The translations under genes were made by a program, and so were the position numbers. From contig CM059567.1 in NCBI GenBank assembly GCA_030386875.1, forward strand, positions 53,180,020 through 53,244,019: a stretch of 64,000 nucleotides of DNA. Reading direction: 5' to 3'. This DNA comes from Morinoia aosen. Taxonomy: Eukaryota; Arthropoda; Malacostraca; Amphipoda; Talitridae. Of the stretch, positions 19,366 through 29,805 are shown piece by piece; the stretch's first letter is position 1; every line of letters starts with the position of its first letter. The notes beneath the pieces were generated by a model that saw nothing but the letters and a program-made list of their open reading frames with translations, ran no database searches and was not told where the DNA came from.

Positions 19366-21315
19366 GTGCGTGGTGCAAAAATAGATTTTAATTGTCAAAT
19401 AGAGCAAACGGCACCTTGTTATCCAATAAAGTGTTCCTTAGACGATAAGCTCAAAATTGATGTTGAGATAGAGAAATTTCTGAGACTCGGTATCGTGGAA
19501 AAAACCTCCCATTCTTACGGGGAATTTGTTAGCCAAATTTTTCCTACCCCAAAGAAAACGGGGGGTATACGCATAATCCTTAACTTGAAACCTCTCAATG
19601 CGGATGTTACCTATCAACATTTTAAAATGGAGAATTTAAATAATGTATTGGATTTAATTGAGAGAGATTCTTTCATGTCTTCAATTGATTTAAAGGATGC
19701 ATATTTCTCTATTAATATTCATACGTGTTATAGGAAATTTCTGCGATTTTTATGGAATGGGCAGTTATATCAATTTACTTCTCTGCCTAACGGCTTATCT
19801 TCTGCCCCACGATTGTTCACTAAGCTCATGAAACCAGTGTTTTCCTCTTTGCGTAGCCAAGGTTTCATATCAGTGTATTATCTTGATGATATCTGGCTCA
19901 TGGGGACGTCTAAATCTAAGTGTAATGACAATGTTGCAGCTACAGTTAGTATATTGGAAAAGGCTGGTTTCCTTATTAATGTCGACAAGTCCGTATTTGA
20001 ACCATCGCAAGCCATCAGCTTCTTAGGCTTCAACCTTGATTCTGTCAATATGACTATCAGTCTTCCCATAGACAAGAGGGAAAAAATTTTTCAATATTGC
20101 CAATCGCTTTTAAAGGGCAGCCTCTTTAGTATACGCTTTGTCTCTAAAGTTATAGGTACATTAGTTGCTAGCCTGCCGGGGGTGAAGTACGGTGCCCTTT
20201 TTTACAGATACCTCGAACATGATAAAATCCAGGCATTGAAATCCTCAGCAGGTAATTATGATAGCTCGATGAAAATTAGTGAGAATGCTAGAGGTGAACT
20301 TATGTGGTGGTTATCTAATATATTTACTAACGTTAAACCGATCAGTAGACCTTCAGTCTCTCACGTTCTTGCTTGTGATGCCAGCCATTTAGGCTGGGGT
20401 GCGGTTCTTGGTGGTGAAAGTACCGGAGGGCACTGGTTACCCAGTGAATCTTTGATGCATATAAATCAGCTAGAACTAAAAGCTGTTCTCTTTGGATTAC
20501 AAAGTTTTTTCTCGGACCTTTCTAACATCCATGTAAGGATAAGATCGGACAATATAACCACGGTGGCTTATATCGAGAATTTAGGAGGAGTAAAATCCCT
20601 TCCTTGTCACGAACTGACAAAAGAAATTTGGCTCTGGGCTATTGAACGTCATGTGCACCTCTCTGCAGAACATCATCCTGGTTCTGAAAATGTACTTGCG
20701 GATAAGGCAAGCAGAATTTTCGACCATAAAACTGAATGGACTCTCGATTCAACAATTTATTCTAATATTGTCGAAGCTTTTGGCCCTTTTGATATTGACC
20801 TTTTTGCTTCTCGTTTGAACCACAAAGAATCCGTTTATGCCTCGTGGAAGCCTGACCCCTTAGCTTTGTTCGTTGATGCTTTTAGTAGAGAGTGGTCAGG
20901 TTTTAACTGTTTTTATGCCTTTCCCCCTTTCAGCTTGGTTCTGAAATGTACAAACAAAATATCAACGGAGAAAGCTCAGGGGGTGCTGGTGGTCCCGCTT
21001 TGGCAAACCCAACCTTGGTTTCCCAAACTGATGGAGCTCCTAATTGCAACACCCTTAATGATCCCCAAAAATGTGCTTCATCTTCCATTTCCAAATGCTC
21101 CACTTCACAAACTTCACAGAGATCTCCAACTACTTGCCTGTCTAGTATCAGGAGTCTCTACAGAGGCAAAGGCTTATCGGAGGACTCTCTCCTTATTTTG
21201 TCCAAGTCCTGGAGAGCATCTACGATCAAACAGTACGAAAGCTGTTTTAAACAGTGGAATACTTTCTGTATGCTTCGATCGGCTGATCCCTTGCAATATA
21301 ATGAAGCTCTCGTGA
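19366..21315 (+). CDS. DIRS reverse transcriptase / RNase H / methyltransferase-like polyprotein
   Basis: 649 residues are counted from GTG 19366, but the frame is open from 19207, and the upstream part encodes a GGRLKFFLTFW motif commonly preceding the RT in DIRS elements, so the true protein starts earlier. RT: LNLKPLN, SSIDLKDAYFSI, LPNGLSSAP and the catalytic YLDD at residues 172-175. RNase H: acidic residues D338 (CDASHLGWG), E370 (NQLELKAV), D395 (RSDN) and D446 (LADKAS). Residues about 474-590 (DIDLFASRLN, YASWKPDP, YAFPPF) fit the methyltransferase-like segment described for DIRS and PAT elements; whether it is enzymatic is uncertain. No in-frame ATG occurs before the RT core (first at 19627), so expression probably depends on recoding from gag, splicing or a non-ATG start. 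The C-terminus overlaps the recombinase ORF by 370 nt. Confidence 0.93.
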   Translation: MRGAKIDFNCQIEQTAPCYPIKCSLDDKLKIDVEIEKFLRLGIVEKTSHSYGEFVSQIFPTPKKTGGIRIILNLKPLNADVTYQHFKMENLNNVLDLIERDSFMSSIDLKDAYFSINIHTCYRKFLRFLWNGQLYQFTSLPNGLSSAPRLFTKLMKPVFSSLRSQGFISVYYLDDIWLMGTSKSKCNDNVAATVSILEKAGFLINVDKSVFEPSQAISFLGFNLDSVNMTISLPIDKREKIFQYCQSLLKGSLFSIRFVSKVIGTLVASLPGVKYGALFYRYLEHDKIQALKSSAGNYDSSMKISENARGELMWWLSNIFTNVKPISRPSVSHVLACDASHLGWGAVLGGESTGGHWLPSESLMHINQLELKAVLFGLQSFFSDLSNIHVRIRSDNITTVAYIENLGGVKSLPCHELTKEIWLWAIERHVHLSAEHHPGSENVLADKASRIFDHKTEWTLDSTIYSNIVEAFGPFDIDLFASRLNHKESVYASWKPDPLALFVDAFSREWSGFNCFYAFPPFSLVLKCTNKISTEKAQGVLVVPLWQTQPWFPKLMELLIATPLMIPKNVLHLPFPNAPLHKLHRDLQLLACLVSGVSTEAKAYRRTLSLFCPSPGEHLRSNSTKAVLNSGILSVCFDRLIPCNIMKLS

Positions 21316-22079
21316 TTGACTTCTTAACTATGTTATTTAGGCAAGGGAAAGGATATAGCGCCATAAATACAGCCCGAAGTGCCCTGTCTACTTGTTTGAT
21401 CAGTCAGTTTGGCGTTAGTGTGGGTAACTCAGCATTGATAAAGCGTTTTGTTAAAGGAGTGTTTGAACTAAGACCGCCTACAGCTCGCTATAAATTTATT
21501 TGGGACGTAAACGTAGTACTAAATTACTTAACTAATTTTTACCCCAATGCTGATCTCCCTATGAGTATCTTGTCATTTAAATTGATAATGCTTTTAGCGC
21601 TAACTACAAAGCAAAGGTTACAAACCTTGCATGCAATATCTATAGAAAATATTTCTTTTGGCAACAATTCGGCAGTAATTCTTATTAAAACCTTGTTGAA
21701 ACATTCCAGCCCCCGTCTATATAATCATTCTCTGCTTTTGAAAACTTTTGATGAACCTGCTATTTGCGCTTTAACTACTTTGAAACATTATTTGCAAAGG
21801 ACTCAATTAATTAGAGGCTCCAATAAGCAATTATTTATAAGCTTCAATAAGCCGCATAAACCTGTTTCAAAGGATACGCTAGCTCGTTGGGTACACAAAG
21901 TATTGTTTGAGGCAGGTATTGACACGGCATTGTTCAAATCTCATAGTACTCGTGCTGCTGCAGTTTCTGCGGCAAAACTGAACAATGTACCTTTAGATGA
22001 GATATTAACATCTGCTGGCTGGTCTAACTGCAAAACTTTTGAGAAATTCTATGATAAGATTGTTTTGTCTGATGTTTGA
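20946..22079 (+). CDS. DIRS tyrosine recombinase
   Basis: 377 residues from ATG 20946, in the -1 frame relative to the RT ORF, which it overlaps. The first 70 residues lie over the RT tail and are low-complexity Ser/Thr-rich. The family-like region starts near residue 80 (WRASTIKQYESCFKQWNTF, a core-binding helix-rich segment). Catalytic set: R224 (TTKQRLQTL), H333 and R336 (SHSTRAA) and the nucleophile Y369 (KFYDK), giving the R-H-R-Y pattern of tyrosine recombinases. The gap between R224 and H333 and the C-terminal Tyr position are normal for the family. In DIRS-like elements this enzyme inserts the circular DNA copy, replacing the integrase of LTR retrotransposons. No internal stop or frameshift, so probably functional if expressed. 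Confidence 0.95.
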   Translation: MYKQNINGESSGGAGGPALANPTLVSQTDGAPNCNTLNDPQKCASSSISKCSTSQTSQRSPTTCLSSIRSLYRGKGLSEDSLLILSKSWRASTIKQYESCFKQWNTFCMLRSADPLQYNEALVIDFLTMLFRQGKGYSAINTARSALSTCLISQFGVSVGNSALIKRFVKGVFELRPPTARYKFIWDVNVVLNYLTNFYPNADLPMSILSFKLIMLLALTTKQRLQTLHAISIENISFGNNSAVILIKTLLKHSSPRLYNHSLLLKTFDEPAICALTTLKHYLQRTQLIRGSNKQLFISFNKPHKPVSKDTLARWVHKVLFEAGIDTALFKSHSTRAAAVSAAKLNNVPLDEILTSAGWSNCKTFEKFYDKIVLSDV

Positions 22080-22194
22080 TAATATAACTTTATACTGTTG
22101 AAGCGTTATACAATTGTTGTTCCGGTTACTGGTTAATGAATACATATTGTGTTCTATAGCTGGTTTTGATCATCCCCATTGCCGTTGCTTTGAA
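22080..22194 (+). other. DIRS 3' spacer before the internal complementary region
   Basis: AT-rich, with no canonical AATAAA signal. No ORF. Confidence 0.6.
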
Positions 22195-22328
22195 ATCTCC
22201 TTAGACCAATCACAGGCTAACACGAAGAAAGAGGGATACCCGTAAGGATAATCGGAATGTTATCCGAGACTTACCTGTAAGGGAAGTTGAAGGATGACAG
22301 AGATTATCCGATGGGTATCCCTCTTTCT
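22195..22328 (+). repeat. DIRS internal complementary region
   Basis: 134 bp made of two parts. 22195-22253 is the reverse complement of the left terminus (CTCCTTAGACCAATCACAGG through CCCGTAAGGATAATC). 22248-22328 is the reverse complement of the right terminus (ATAATCGGAATGTTATCC through GGGTATCCCTCTTTCT). The two meet exactly at the GATTAT hexamer. This is the hallmark of DIRS elements, where the region is thought to template joining of both ends into a circle. Confidence 0.96.
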
Positions 22329-22409
22329 GCGTTTAGATCCCACCCGGGTTAGCCCGCCCGGGATTGGGTCTTCTGTTTGAACGGCAAAAGGTATGATCTC
22401 TGGCTTTGA

Positions 22410-22566
22410 AAACTGACGCTAATAGACGCGGCACACACTACAATGGATGACGTCATCTCCTTAGACCAATCACAGGCTAACACGAAGAAAGAGGGATACC
22501 CATCGGATAATCTCTGTCATCCTTCAACTTCCCTTACAGGTAAGTCTCGGATAACATTCCGATTAT
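22410..22566 (+). repeat. DIRS right inverted terminal repeat with unique extension
   Basis: 22410-22512 mirrors the left repeat. 22513-22566 is a 54-bp extension not present at the left end but complementary to the internal complementary region. It includes TGACGTCA at 22448-22455 and ACAGGTAAGTCTCGG, a strong splice-donor-like string, and ends at GATTAT (22561-22566). Confidence 0.95.
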
Positions 22567-25370
22567 GCGGGAAGTACTGCCCGTTTTTTACGCGTAACTC
22601 TGTGCTCGCTCTACCGGCTTATTTATGCACATATGGAAGCCTCGCATACGCTCCCGTATCTTGTGCAGGGTCTCCAGGTTTGGTTTTCGTCTAAGCGTTC
22701 CATAATTTGGAGCCTTCCAATATAACATTCTACAAATTCCTTTCCCATTTACGAGATAGCTCTGAATATCGATCTCACGCTCCCACGGCAAATTTAGTGC
22801 TTCGCGAACCAGCTTCGTTTCAGGCTTCAAGACTAAGCTCAACTAACTGCTTGAAAATCCTGTATTCTATCATGGAACACTTTACCACAACATATGTATT
22901 TCAAATTTACTGAAGACGTTACAACGAAAATGTTTAATAATTCTTATTCGCAAAGTTACGTTTGTTTTCAAGGGAGCTACGCACCTCATAATGTTCGTAA
23001 GAGCTTTTGCTTTTGTTCACAAGACGGTCAAGCCGTTTGTCTGAAACACTTTTCTGCTCGGAAACAATTCACTAGCAGTTTGCATTTTTAGCAAAGTTTG
23101 CTTCAAAGAAGCCAGGAGTGCTCCAGTTTACTCTAGGTCCTTTTTTTATTTACGAGAAAAGAAACCCGGTTTTCTGATGAATTAAATTGTTGGAGCCGGA
23201 GGCCCCTTGGGCTTTTTAAGCTCAATTGTTGCAACTGGCGGGAGTTTGAGGGCCGCGTTTGTTAAGCTCCAACTAAGCCAGGCTACAAAGGCCTTCAATT
23301 CTTTGCACTCGGGCAATGGGAAGTACTATATTTCTGAGACCTAACTTTGTGCACTTCTAACTTCTGTACCTCACCAATGATGCTGGTTTTTGGGACACGA
23401 AACTAGACCTTGTATGACCTTGTGGTCGGTCATACATCCAATGTGATTTTTCAAAATTGAGGTGTACGAGAAAATCTCTAAAGTCCTCTGACGAAAATAT
23501 CATTAAGCGGACGCCACTTGGATTCAAAGAGCCTACTTCTGTCCTGGCCACAAATTATATGTTGTTCAATTACTTTCATAGTCGCAGTAATATTTACAGA
23601 AGACCTTATTTCCGGAAGAACTGTACAGAAACTTGAAATTTGGTAAAATAACGATCTAATTTATAAACGTTGAATATCTATGAAATAAATTTTCCTCTTT
23701 CTCTTTAATCTCAATTATTTCAACCTACAACTAACATGACTTTCCCTATTTTGGTTTAACCTAACACCTGCAGTTAGAAAAAAAGCAAACTGAAAATACA
23801 GAAAAATATTCAAATTTAAAAAAAATCATGATTACGATTGCAAGGAGAACTATGGAGTTGGCAACAATAACAGTTGAATAAAAAATCGAATTGCAAACGA
23901 GGATGAGTGACAAATCATAGAATTAAGAGCAGGTGAAAATCGCTGCAGATTTATTTCTACGAGTCCGAATTCTATGTGTTCATTTCACATGCCAAGTTCG
24001 GGCCCAAAACTCCCTCTGCTGTCAGGTGACAACGGACATAATCCTTTGTTACTCCCTGAAGTAGTTCAAAGGGAGGAAGGATGATGGCACCATATAGTAT
24101 GGAATTAAGGGAATGCAGAATTCTACTAAACGGTGAAGAATCTACTGGAAAAACTCACACGTGTACTGAGCGACTCGCTAGATCTGATGTCGCAGCAGCG
24201 CTGCTCACGCGGCGTGCACACCGCTCGCTGTGCTGTGGAAGACCAGGGCAGTGTCGGACCAACATGTGTGTTGCATTTTTCATTTCTGCTCTCTAATGTT
24301 GTTTCATAGTTCTCAATGTTAATTCTCTCGTGTACGTTAAAGTCTGTTTTGTACTCTAGTAGTGTAAGCCGCACAAGGGGTAAAAACTTTTTGCTATCTA
24401 GTGTATAGTTAGTGCTTTGATATGGATGGTGTCTTGATCAGCGCGTGTCTCATTATTTTGATGAACAGAAGCAACTTGAAATAGCTCGGACAATAATTGA
24501 ATCATAGAATGTCGAAATGCCAATGACTACCAACTCCTCTTCGAAATCATTTTAGCTGGCCCCTTCTATTATTGCGAGATATGACTAAAAAAGCCTACCA
24601 AACTCTAGTTTTCAATCGTACAGAGCTGCTGCTGTTCCTTATGTAATGCATGTAAAGTTATTATGTTTAACTCACATGTAAAGGAAAACAATATGAATGT
24701 ACTGCTGCTGACGGATCCTCTTAGGGGGAGCCTGAGTATTTATCGCTGCCAACAATCGGGGCTCTCTCTCTCTCTCTTCTTTTTGGCACAGGAGGAGGAT
24801 GCGCCAGGACCTTATTATTAGCACAGGTTCTTTGTAGACAGCGCTCCATAAATCCGGCTGACGCGCCGCTCATTGAACGCTCCTTGTAAATCATTCGTAC
24901 CTTCCTCCCCTCAGCAACGCGAGAGGGAACCTCCCCCTTTCCCTCTCTCTCAATCAGGGTGCGTGGAGATTATTCCTGGATGAGTGGGCCCAGGCTTGCT
25001 ACACTCGTGCCAGTTTGGTGGTGTTTTGACGGTTGTGACTCGGCTAATTTAGAGGAATCTTTCGTAGTTTTCAATACAAATAAATAGGCAAGATGAACGA
25101 GCTAAATTTCATTGCAACAGAGTGGATCGTTGGGACTATTACTCATTATTAATCATAAACAAAGTTTGGAATTAATTTTGCAATTGTATTTTTCTAGGGC
25201 ATAACAGAGTGAATATTTTTCGAATTAACGTATGAAAGAAAAGAAAATCTAAAAGTGTTTAGACGTGTGGTATTTAGGGGACCTAAACTCGAGTTTGAAT
25301 TTTTGTTCCTTGTCTCGACTCTCGTCGGAGGGCGTAGGATAGCCAATAGTTTTAGGCAGTCATATTTGTT
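22567..25370. other. Unique sequence, nothing recognised
   Basis: No credible gene. A CT microsatellite lies at about 24762-24778. Short frames show no family signature. Confidence 0.35.
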
Positions 25371-25379
25371 ATCCTATGC

Positions 25380-25565
25380 TACGGAGATGCATGGCATCCC
25401 CAGGGTAAACTGTTATGTTACCTCAGCTAAAGATAGGCTTTCTATGTTACGTTTCCACAGCTTCTTACTGTGCTTATGCTTTTCTCGCTATCGCTTTGTC
25501 GTTTCTTTCTCTTCATTCTTAACTTCCTGCTTCCATGCGCAAAATATCCGCAATTGTCCATGCGC
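25380..25565 (+). repeat. Old interspersed repeat, sister family to the SINE-like element
   Basis: Carries ACTGTTATGTTACCTCAGCT and TTTCTTTCTCTTCATTCTTA in the same order as the segments near 13908 and 29806. The string CCATGCGCAAAATA is duplicated at the 3' side. Confidence 0.45.
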
Positions 25566-25731
25566 AAAATAGCATACACCTAGTGTTTAGGTTGCTTCTT
25601 TTTTCAGTACATGCTATATAATCATTTCTGTTCGCTCTAGTGACATCTCTTTTTACGTGAAAAAGACCTAAACTATAACTAATAATGATGATGCAAACAA
25701 TCTCCTCATGATTGTTGTAGCTCAGATGACG

Positions 25732-26094
25732 CTCCTTAGGGAGACACAAATACTGCATCTGTGGGAAAAAGCGTCCTCATGAGTAAAATGTGACCCTGAG
25801 CTCAATGCTAAGTAAGCCTCTTCAAGTTGAAATACTTGTTTTTTGTTTTATTACGGGCCATTTTTGTTACGGTTCACTCTTGTCCTTTTTTCAGTACCTC
25901 TTTTTTCCTTCAACTTCTATCATGTTTCCAAATCTTCTTCCTTAACTCACTGTTTCAATGCATGCGAGATCCAGTGCGGGAACACACCTTGAGCATCGAT
26001 TCTACGTTTCCTTAGCGCCAAACTAAATGATCTTTCCTCCCTTAGAACATCTTGGTTTTGAGGAGGGGGTACTGAAACTAACTTAGAATCAATC
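25732..26094 (+). mobile_element. Old full-length SINE-like copy
   Basis: Diverged copy from CTCCTTAGGGAGACACAAAT to AACTAACTTAGAATCAATC. The long-form segment (GTGCGGGAACACACCTTG) is present. The 5' hairpins have largely decayed and no target-site duplication is recognisable. Confidence 0.78.
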
Positions 26095-26655
26095 ATTTAC
26101 GAACTTTCTTCCAAGCTGACTGTTCCCCTCAGGGGGATACAACTATTGTACCTATGGGAATTAGCGCTCCCAGGGGAACAATGTGAGGGCCCGAGCTAAA
26201 GGTTAGGTAGGCTTTCTTTTTGTTAAAATAGAATAGGTTTTTCTTGTGTTACGGACCATCTTTTTTCGGTTCACTGCTGTCCTGTTTTTCAGCACCTACT
26301 ACTTTCTTATTCAACTTTGATCTTGTTTCATGAACTTGTTTCTCATCTTACTGTTTCTAAGCCCCTTCTGCATAGATTCACCATTCTCTTATTTCCATAC
26401 TAAATGGTTCCTTCCTCCTTCCTCTCTTCGATACGCTCTTATTTTGTAGCGGTTAGGAAGGCCTAAACTAAATTATAATCATAATCATCCAAGCTAACTG
26501 TTTCTGTGCGCAGAGGATATTGTGTGGAAGCTCCTCTTTGGCAATAGATTCCCCGTTCCCTCAATCCCATACTAATGGTAAGTGCCTTCATCTTTCCTCT
26601 CTTTGGAACACTTATGTTACGGTTATGGAGGCTTAAATTAACTTATCTAATCTTG
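26095..26655 (+). mobile_element. Old long-form SINE-like fragment, interrupted by copy C
   Basis: The 3' half of an older copy: 26095-26124 (TTTACGAACTTTCTTCCAAG) and 26503-26655 (TCTGTGCGCAGAGGATATTG, GGCTTAAATTAACTTATC). The younger copy C at 26125-26487 lies between the parts. Confidence 0.7.
26125..26487 (+). mobile_element. SINE-like element, young short-form copy C, 15-bp target-site duplication
   Basis: 363 bp, starting CCCCTCAGGGGGATACAACT. Flanked by TCCAAGCTGACTGTT (26110-26124) and TCCAAGCTAACTGTT (26488-26502), with one mismatch. The 5' hairpin GATACAA-CTA-TTGTACC has one changed pair. The tail is TAATCATAATC. Confidence 0.9.
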
Positions 26656-28010
26656 AACTCAAATGACAGCAAGCGGGTGACATGAGCACGATGAGGTTGG
26701 ATAACGTCGAATTATAGATATGAACAAAAGCGTGACCGTGACGTACCTTGTGATGGTATTGTATTCACAGACACACATCCACCTCACGTGCTTCACCACA
26801 AGATTTACGCTCGAATTTTAGCTCGTCCTCATCGTTTGAATGCAAGCACCCGCCACTTCATCTTCCTTCATGAGCGCTTAACACGTCAGATTATGACCGC
26901 CAGCGGTGGGTAAAGTTCAACCTGAGATTTACGACGCTATGACTCATGAACATGTTATTAAGATCGAGACAAGTAATGGTGTCCATGGTACCAGTTTAGT
27001 GAGGTTTTAATCGGGATCTTGTATTTGTTGCCTCCACTGAGCGACGGTATCTTCCACAGGTTTGGGGGAATTTTTCTTCGTATTCTCCTATTGAGAATTG
27101 TAATACCTGAGTTGTATTTTGGTATTTAACAAGTTTTTAGAGAACTTCTTGGAAACTTTTATATTGCAGTGCAGTATATTACAAACTATAATAAAAATGC
27201 TGGCTAGAAATTATTACCACTGTTGAGGGCGTTGATTAGTTACAATTACTTACTTAAAATGCATCCCTCAAAATCAAGCGACCCGTGAACGGTTTAGGAA
27301 ATTATGAGGAACGGAGCAGTCCATTTTATTGGGCGAGCGTGACGGAGCGTATCCACAACACGGCCGTGAAGCTCGGCGTGGCCGGCAAGCTCGGGCCTCA
27401 TCATTTTATGGCGGCTTGCTGCGCATGACTTCACGTCGTAAAATTGCATTTTTTGCTTTTGGTATGTCACTCAAGTATTTTTCTGCTCCATCGACTCAAA
27501 GCGCAGTTTTTTCATTGAGCGTCTCACGCTAATTTTTACGTTCTCGCATGGCCTAGAACTGAAAGCAATAGTCGAGTTTGGATGTGACAAACGTCGGTGA
27601 ATAATTTCGCCCTGTCGTTTGGCAGAGTAAGAGGAATGAACGACTCCTGTTTCTCATAATTTTAACCAGACTGAAATGACTTTGTGGTGTTTTTGTATTT
27701 ATGTTCAAATTTTTATTCCTCATTATAATTGTGAGGAATTTTTATTTTAAGATAAAACAACAAATTATTGAGAAACGTGTGATGAACAAATTCCCAAGAC
27801 TAAAATTATGGACACCTCTAGATGTTAATTTTGGAGTGGTTTTTACTGTGATTGCTGTTGGTTTCATTTTTATTGCTTGATCCTTTCACTTGTTAAATAA
27901 GGTAGTGAAAATTTTGCAAAATACAGCTGCAACAAGTGTGATTTTCCAATTAGCACCTTTATTTCAAGGTTGAATTCCTCATGTTTTTAGATAAAAGTTA
28001 TTAACTCTCA
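26656..28010. other. Mostly unique sequence with a possible third TTAA MITE end
   Basis: No gene recognised. TTAACACGTCAGATTATGAC followed by CGCCAGCGGTGGGT at 26878-26910 resembles the left end of the TTAA MITEs at 3205 and 49724, but I cannot find a matching right end. Confidence 0.3.
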
Positions 28011-28011
28011 G

Positions 28012-28378
28012 CCCCTCGAGCGGATAAAATTAATGTATCTACATGAATTAGCAATCCTAGAGGGAAAATGTGAGATCCTGAGCTAAGGGTTGTGAAAACC
28101 TTCTTTTGACTAAATACGAGCAGATGGACCATCTTTTTTCGGTGCACTGCAGTTCTGTTTTTCAACTCTTATTATTTTCGTCCTTAACTTTCATCGTGTT
28201 TTTTGAATTTTTTCCTTACTCACTGTTTCTATGTAAAAGGGATCTTCATTGGAAACATACTTGTATGCATAGATATCGCGGTCCCTTATCTCCATACTAA
28301 ATGGTGCCTTTATCCTTTCTCCCTTTGGAACACTTTTTTTAGCAGTTAAAGAGACCTAAACTAATGTATAATCTAATC
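28012..28378 (+). mobile_element. Old full-length SINE-like copy
   Basis: From CCCCTCGAGCGGATAAAATT to CTAATGTATAATCTAATC. Diverged by substitutions throughout, with the hairpins decayed. Long form (CATTGGAAACATACTTG). Confidence 0.78.
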
Positions 28379-28645
28379 TCCTGCATCAGAAATGCCTTCG
28401 GAGCCCGTATCTTTTGAGTCCACGTTGCTTCTTTCAGCATTCAACGTTCTTTCCCATTTTTTCGTCATTTTTCCTCTCCTTTCTTTCTTAACTTAATGAC
28501 TTTATGTGTAGAGTGTCGAGTGTGAAAACACACCTTGTGCATATCTTCTACTATTTCATGACGATAGTGAAAAGTCTTTCCTCTGAGAGTACTGTGCATC
28601 TTTGCGATGGACACGGAGCCTTAAAAACTAACTACTATACTATTC
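28379..28645 (+). mobile_element. Old 5'-truncated SINE-like copy
   Basis: Directly follows the previous copy. Contains GTGTGAAAACACACCTTGTG and GGAGCCTTAAAAACTAACTA, matching the 3' two-thirds of the long form. Confidence 0.65.
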
Positions 28646-29805
28646 TATGACTGCTAATCTCAGTCCAGAGCATAAATTCAACAGCAACTTATCTAGATTG
28701 GCGTCAGTGAATTAAGCCATCACCCTCCCGTCATTGTTAACAGCAAATTTCAATCTTACTCAACAAGGATACATATAGTAGCTGCGTAAAATTATGTCTT
28801 CACTTGGCTAGCTACGGCCGGCCTGTTTTACACACGCAAACTCGAACTATTATAGATTTGACTCTTTCGTTCAGGGCCATTCCTTCGTCAGTGCCATGTT
28901 ACTAACTTGCTCAATTATTGATGGCACGTGCTGGTCTCGCTGGAGAAAGTTTTGTGCGATACAGCCAAATAAAGCTTGCAAGTTTCTAAAAGTGGCCGTT
29001 TCTGAGGAAAATGTGCTCTCTTAGTCGCAGGTCTTCAGGTTAGTTTAGAAAAATATTTGTAGTTCTTCGAAGATTGTTTACGGCTCGAGCTGCAGCCCAA
29101 CGTGATTTTTTCCCAAAAAATTCCCAACTTGTTCGGCCAGTTAAATCTTTATCGCAGTTTTATGGACAAAAATGAAGGACAATGCTTTTTCTGGGGCCAA
29201 GTTTCGCATTGGGCCTCCAACTTTGAGAGGAGTTGTCCTGCAACTGAAGAGAACATCCAAAAGCTCTCGTAGGAGAAGCACTATTTTTTTGCCATCTTTG
29301 TCCCATCCATCAAATAAGAGAAAAATCATCTTTCCTGTCTGGCGATTGTTCTAAAAAATTACTTAAGAACCGCCTTCAGAACTGAAGTACATTCATCAAC
29401 TCAGCAGGTTTTATTAGCTTTGAACGGCGTAGAAAATGCGAGGATAAGACAGAACATGATAAAATTGGATGCTTCGCAGGCCATCTTGTTTGGATGAGAT
29501 GTTTTCCCTTAACTTGCGCTCCGCTATTGACACTTCGAAGCAGGTGCTATTCCTCTGCTCCAACCTTCTGAACACTCGTCAGGACTCCAGTGAAAATTTA
29601 TTCGTTCCTGTAAATGTTTGAAGTGATCTTCCTTGGATTGGGAGCGTTCTGGATTAATATGGTCTGAAGTGTACTATTTAAAAAAAATAGCATAAAATTA
29701 CAACAGGTCTTGGACTTTTCCTTAATTATTTTACTGTATAATTGGTAAATTTAAATGTAAGTCAAAAGGAAACGAATGAAGGAAGAATGGTAGGCTACTC
29801 TGATG
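28646..29805. other. Unique sequence, nothing recognised
   Basis: No gene, RNA or repeat seen. Paired frames at 29141-29354 on opposite strands lack any family feature. Confidence 0.35.

Larger units (their letters stand above)
17352..22566 (+). mobile_element. DIRS-like tyrosine-recombinase retrotransposon, near complete
   Basis: A 5.2-kb unit with the diagnostic DIRS architecture: inverted terminal repeats (17352-17455 and 22410-22566), an internal complementary region (22195-22328), a gag-like ORF, an RT/RNase H/methyltransferase-like ORF and an overlapping tyrosine recombinase ORF. There is no DDE integrase, no aspartic protease motif that I can see, and no direct LTRs. GATTAT occurs at both outer edges (17352-17357 and 22561-22566). 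In this class insertion is attributed to recombination of a circular intermediate, without target-site duplication, and the shared hexamer may be the crossover. The near-identity of the termini and the intact catalytic residues suggest a recent insertion; one frameshift in gag is the only obvious lesion. Confidence 0.95.
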
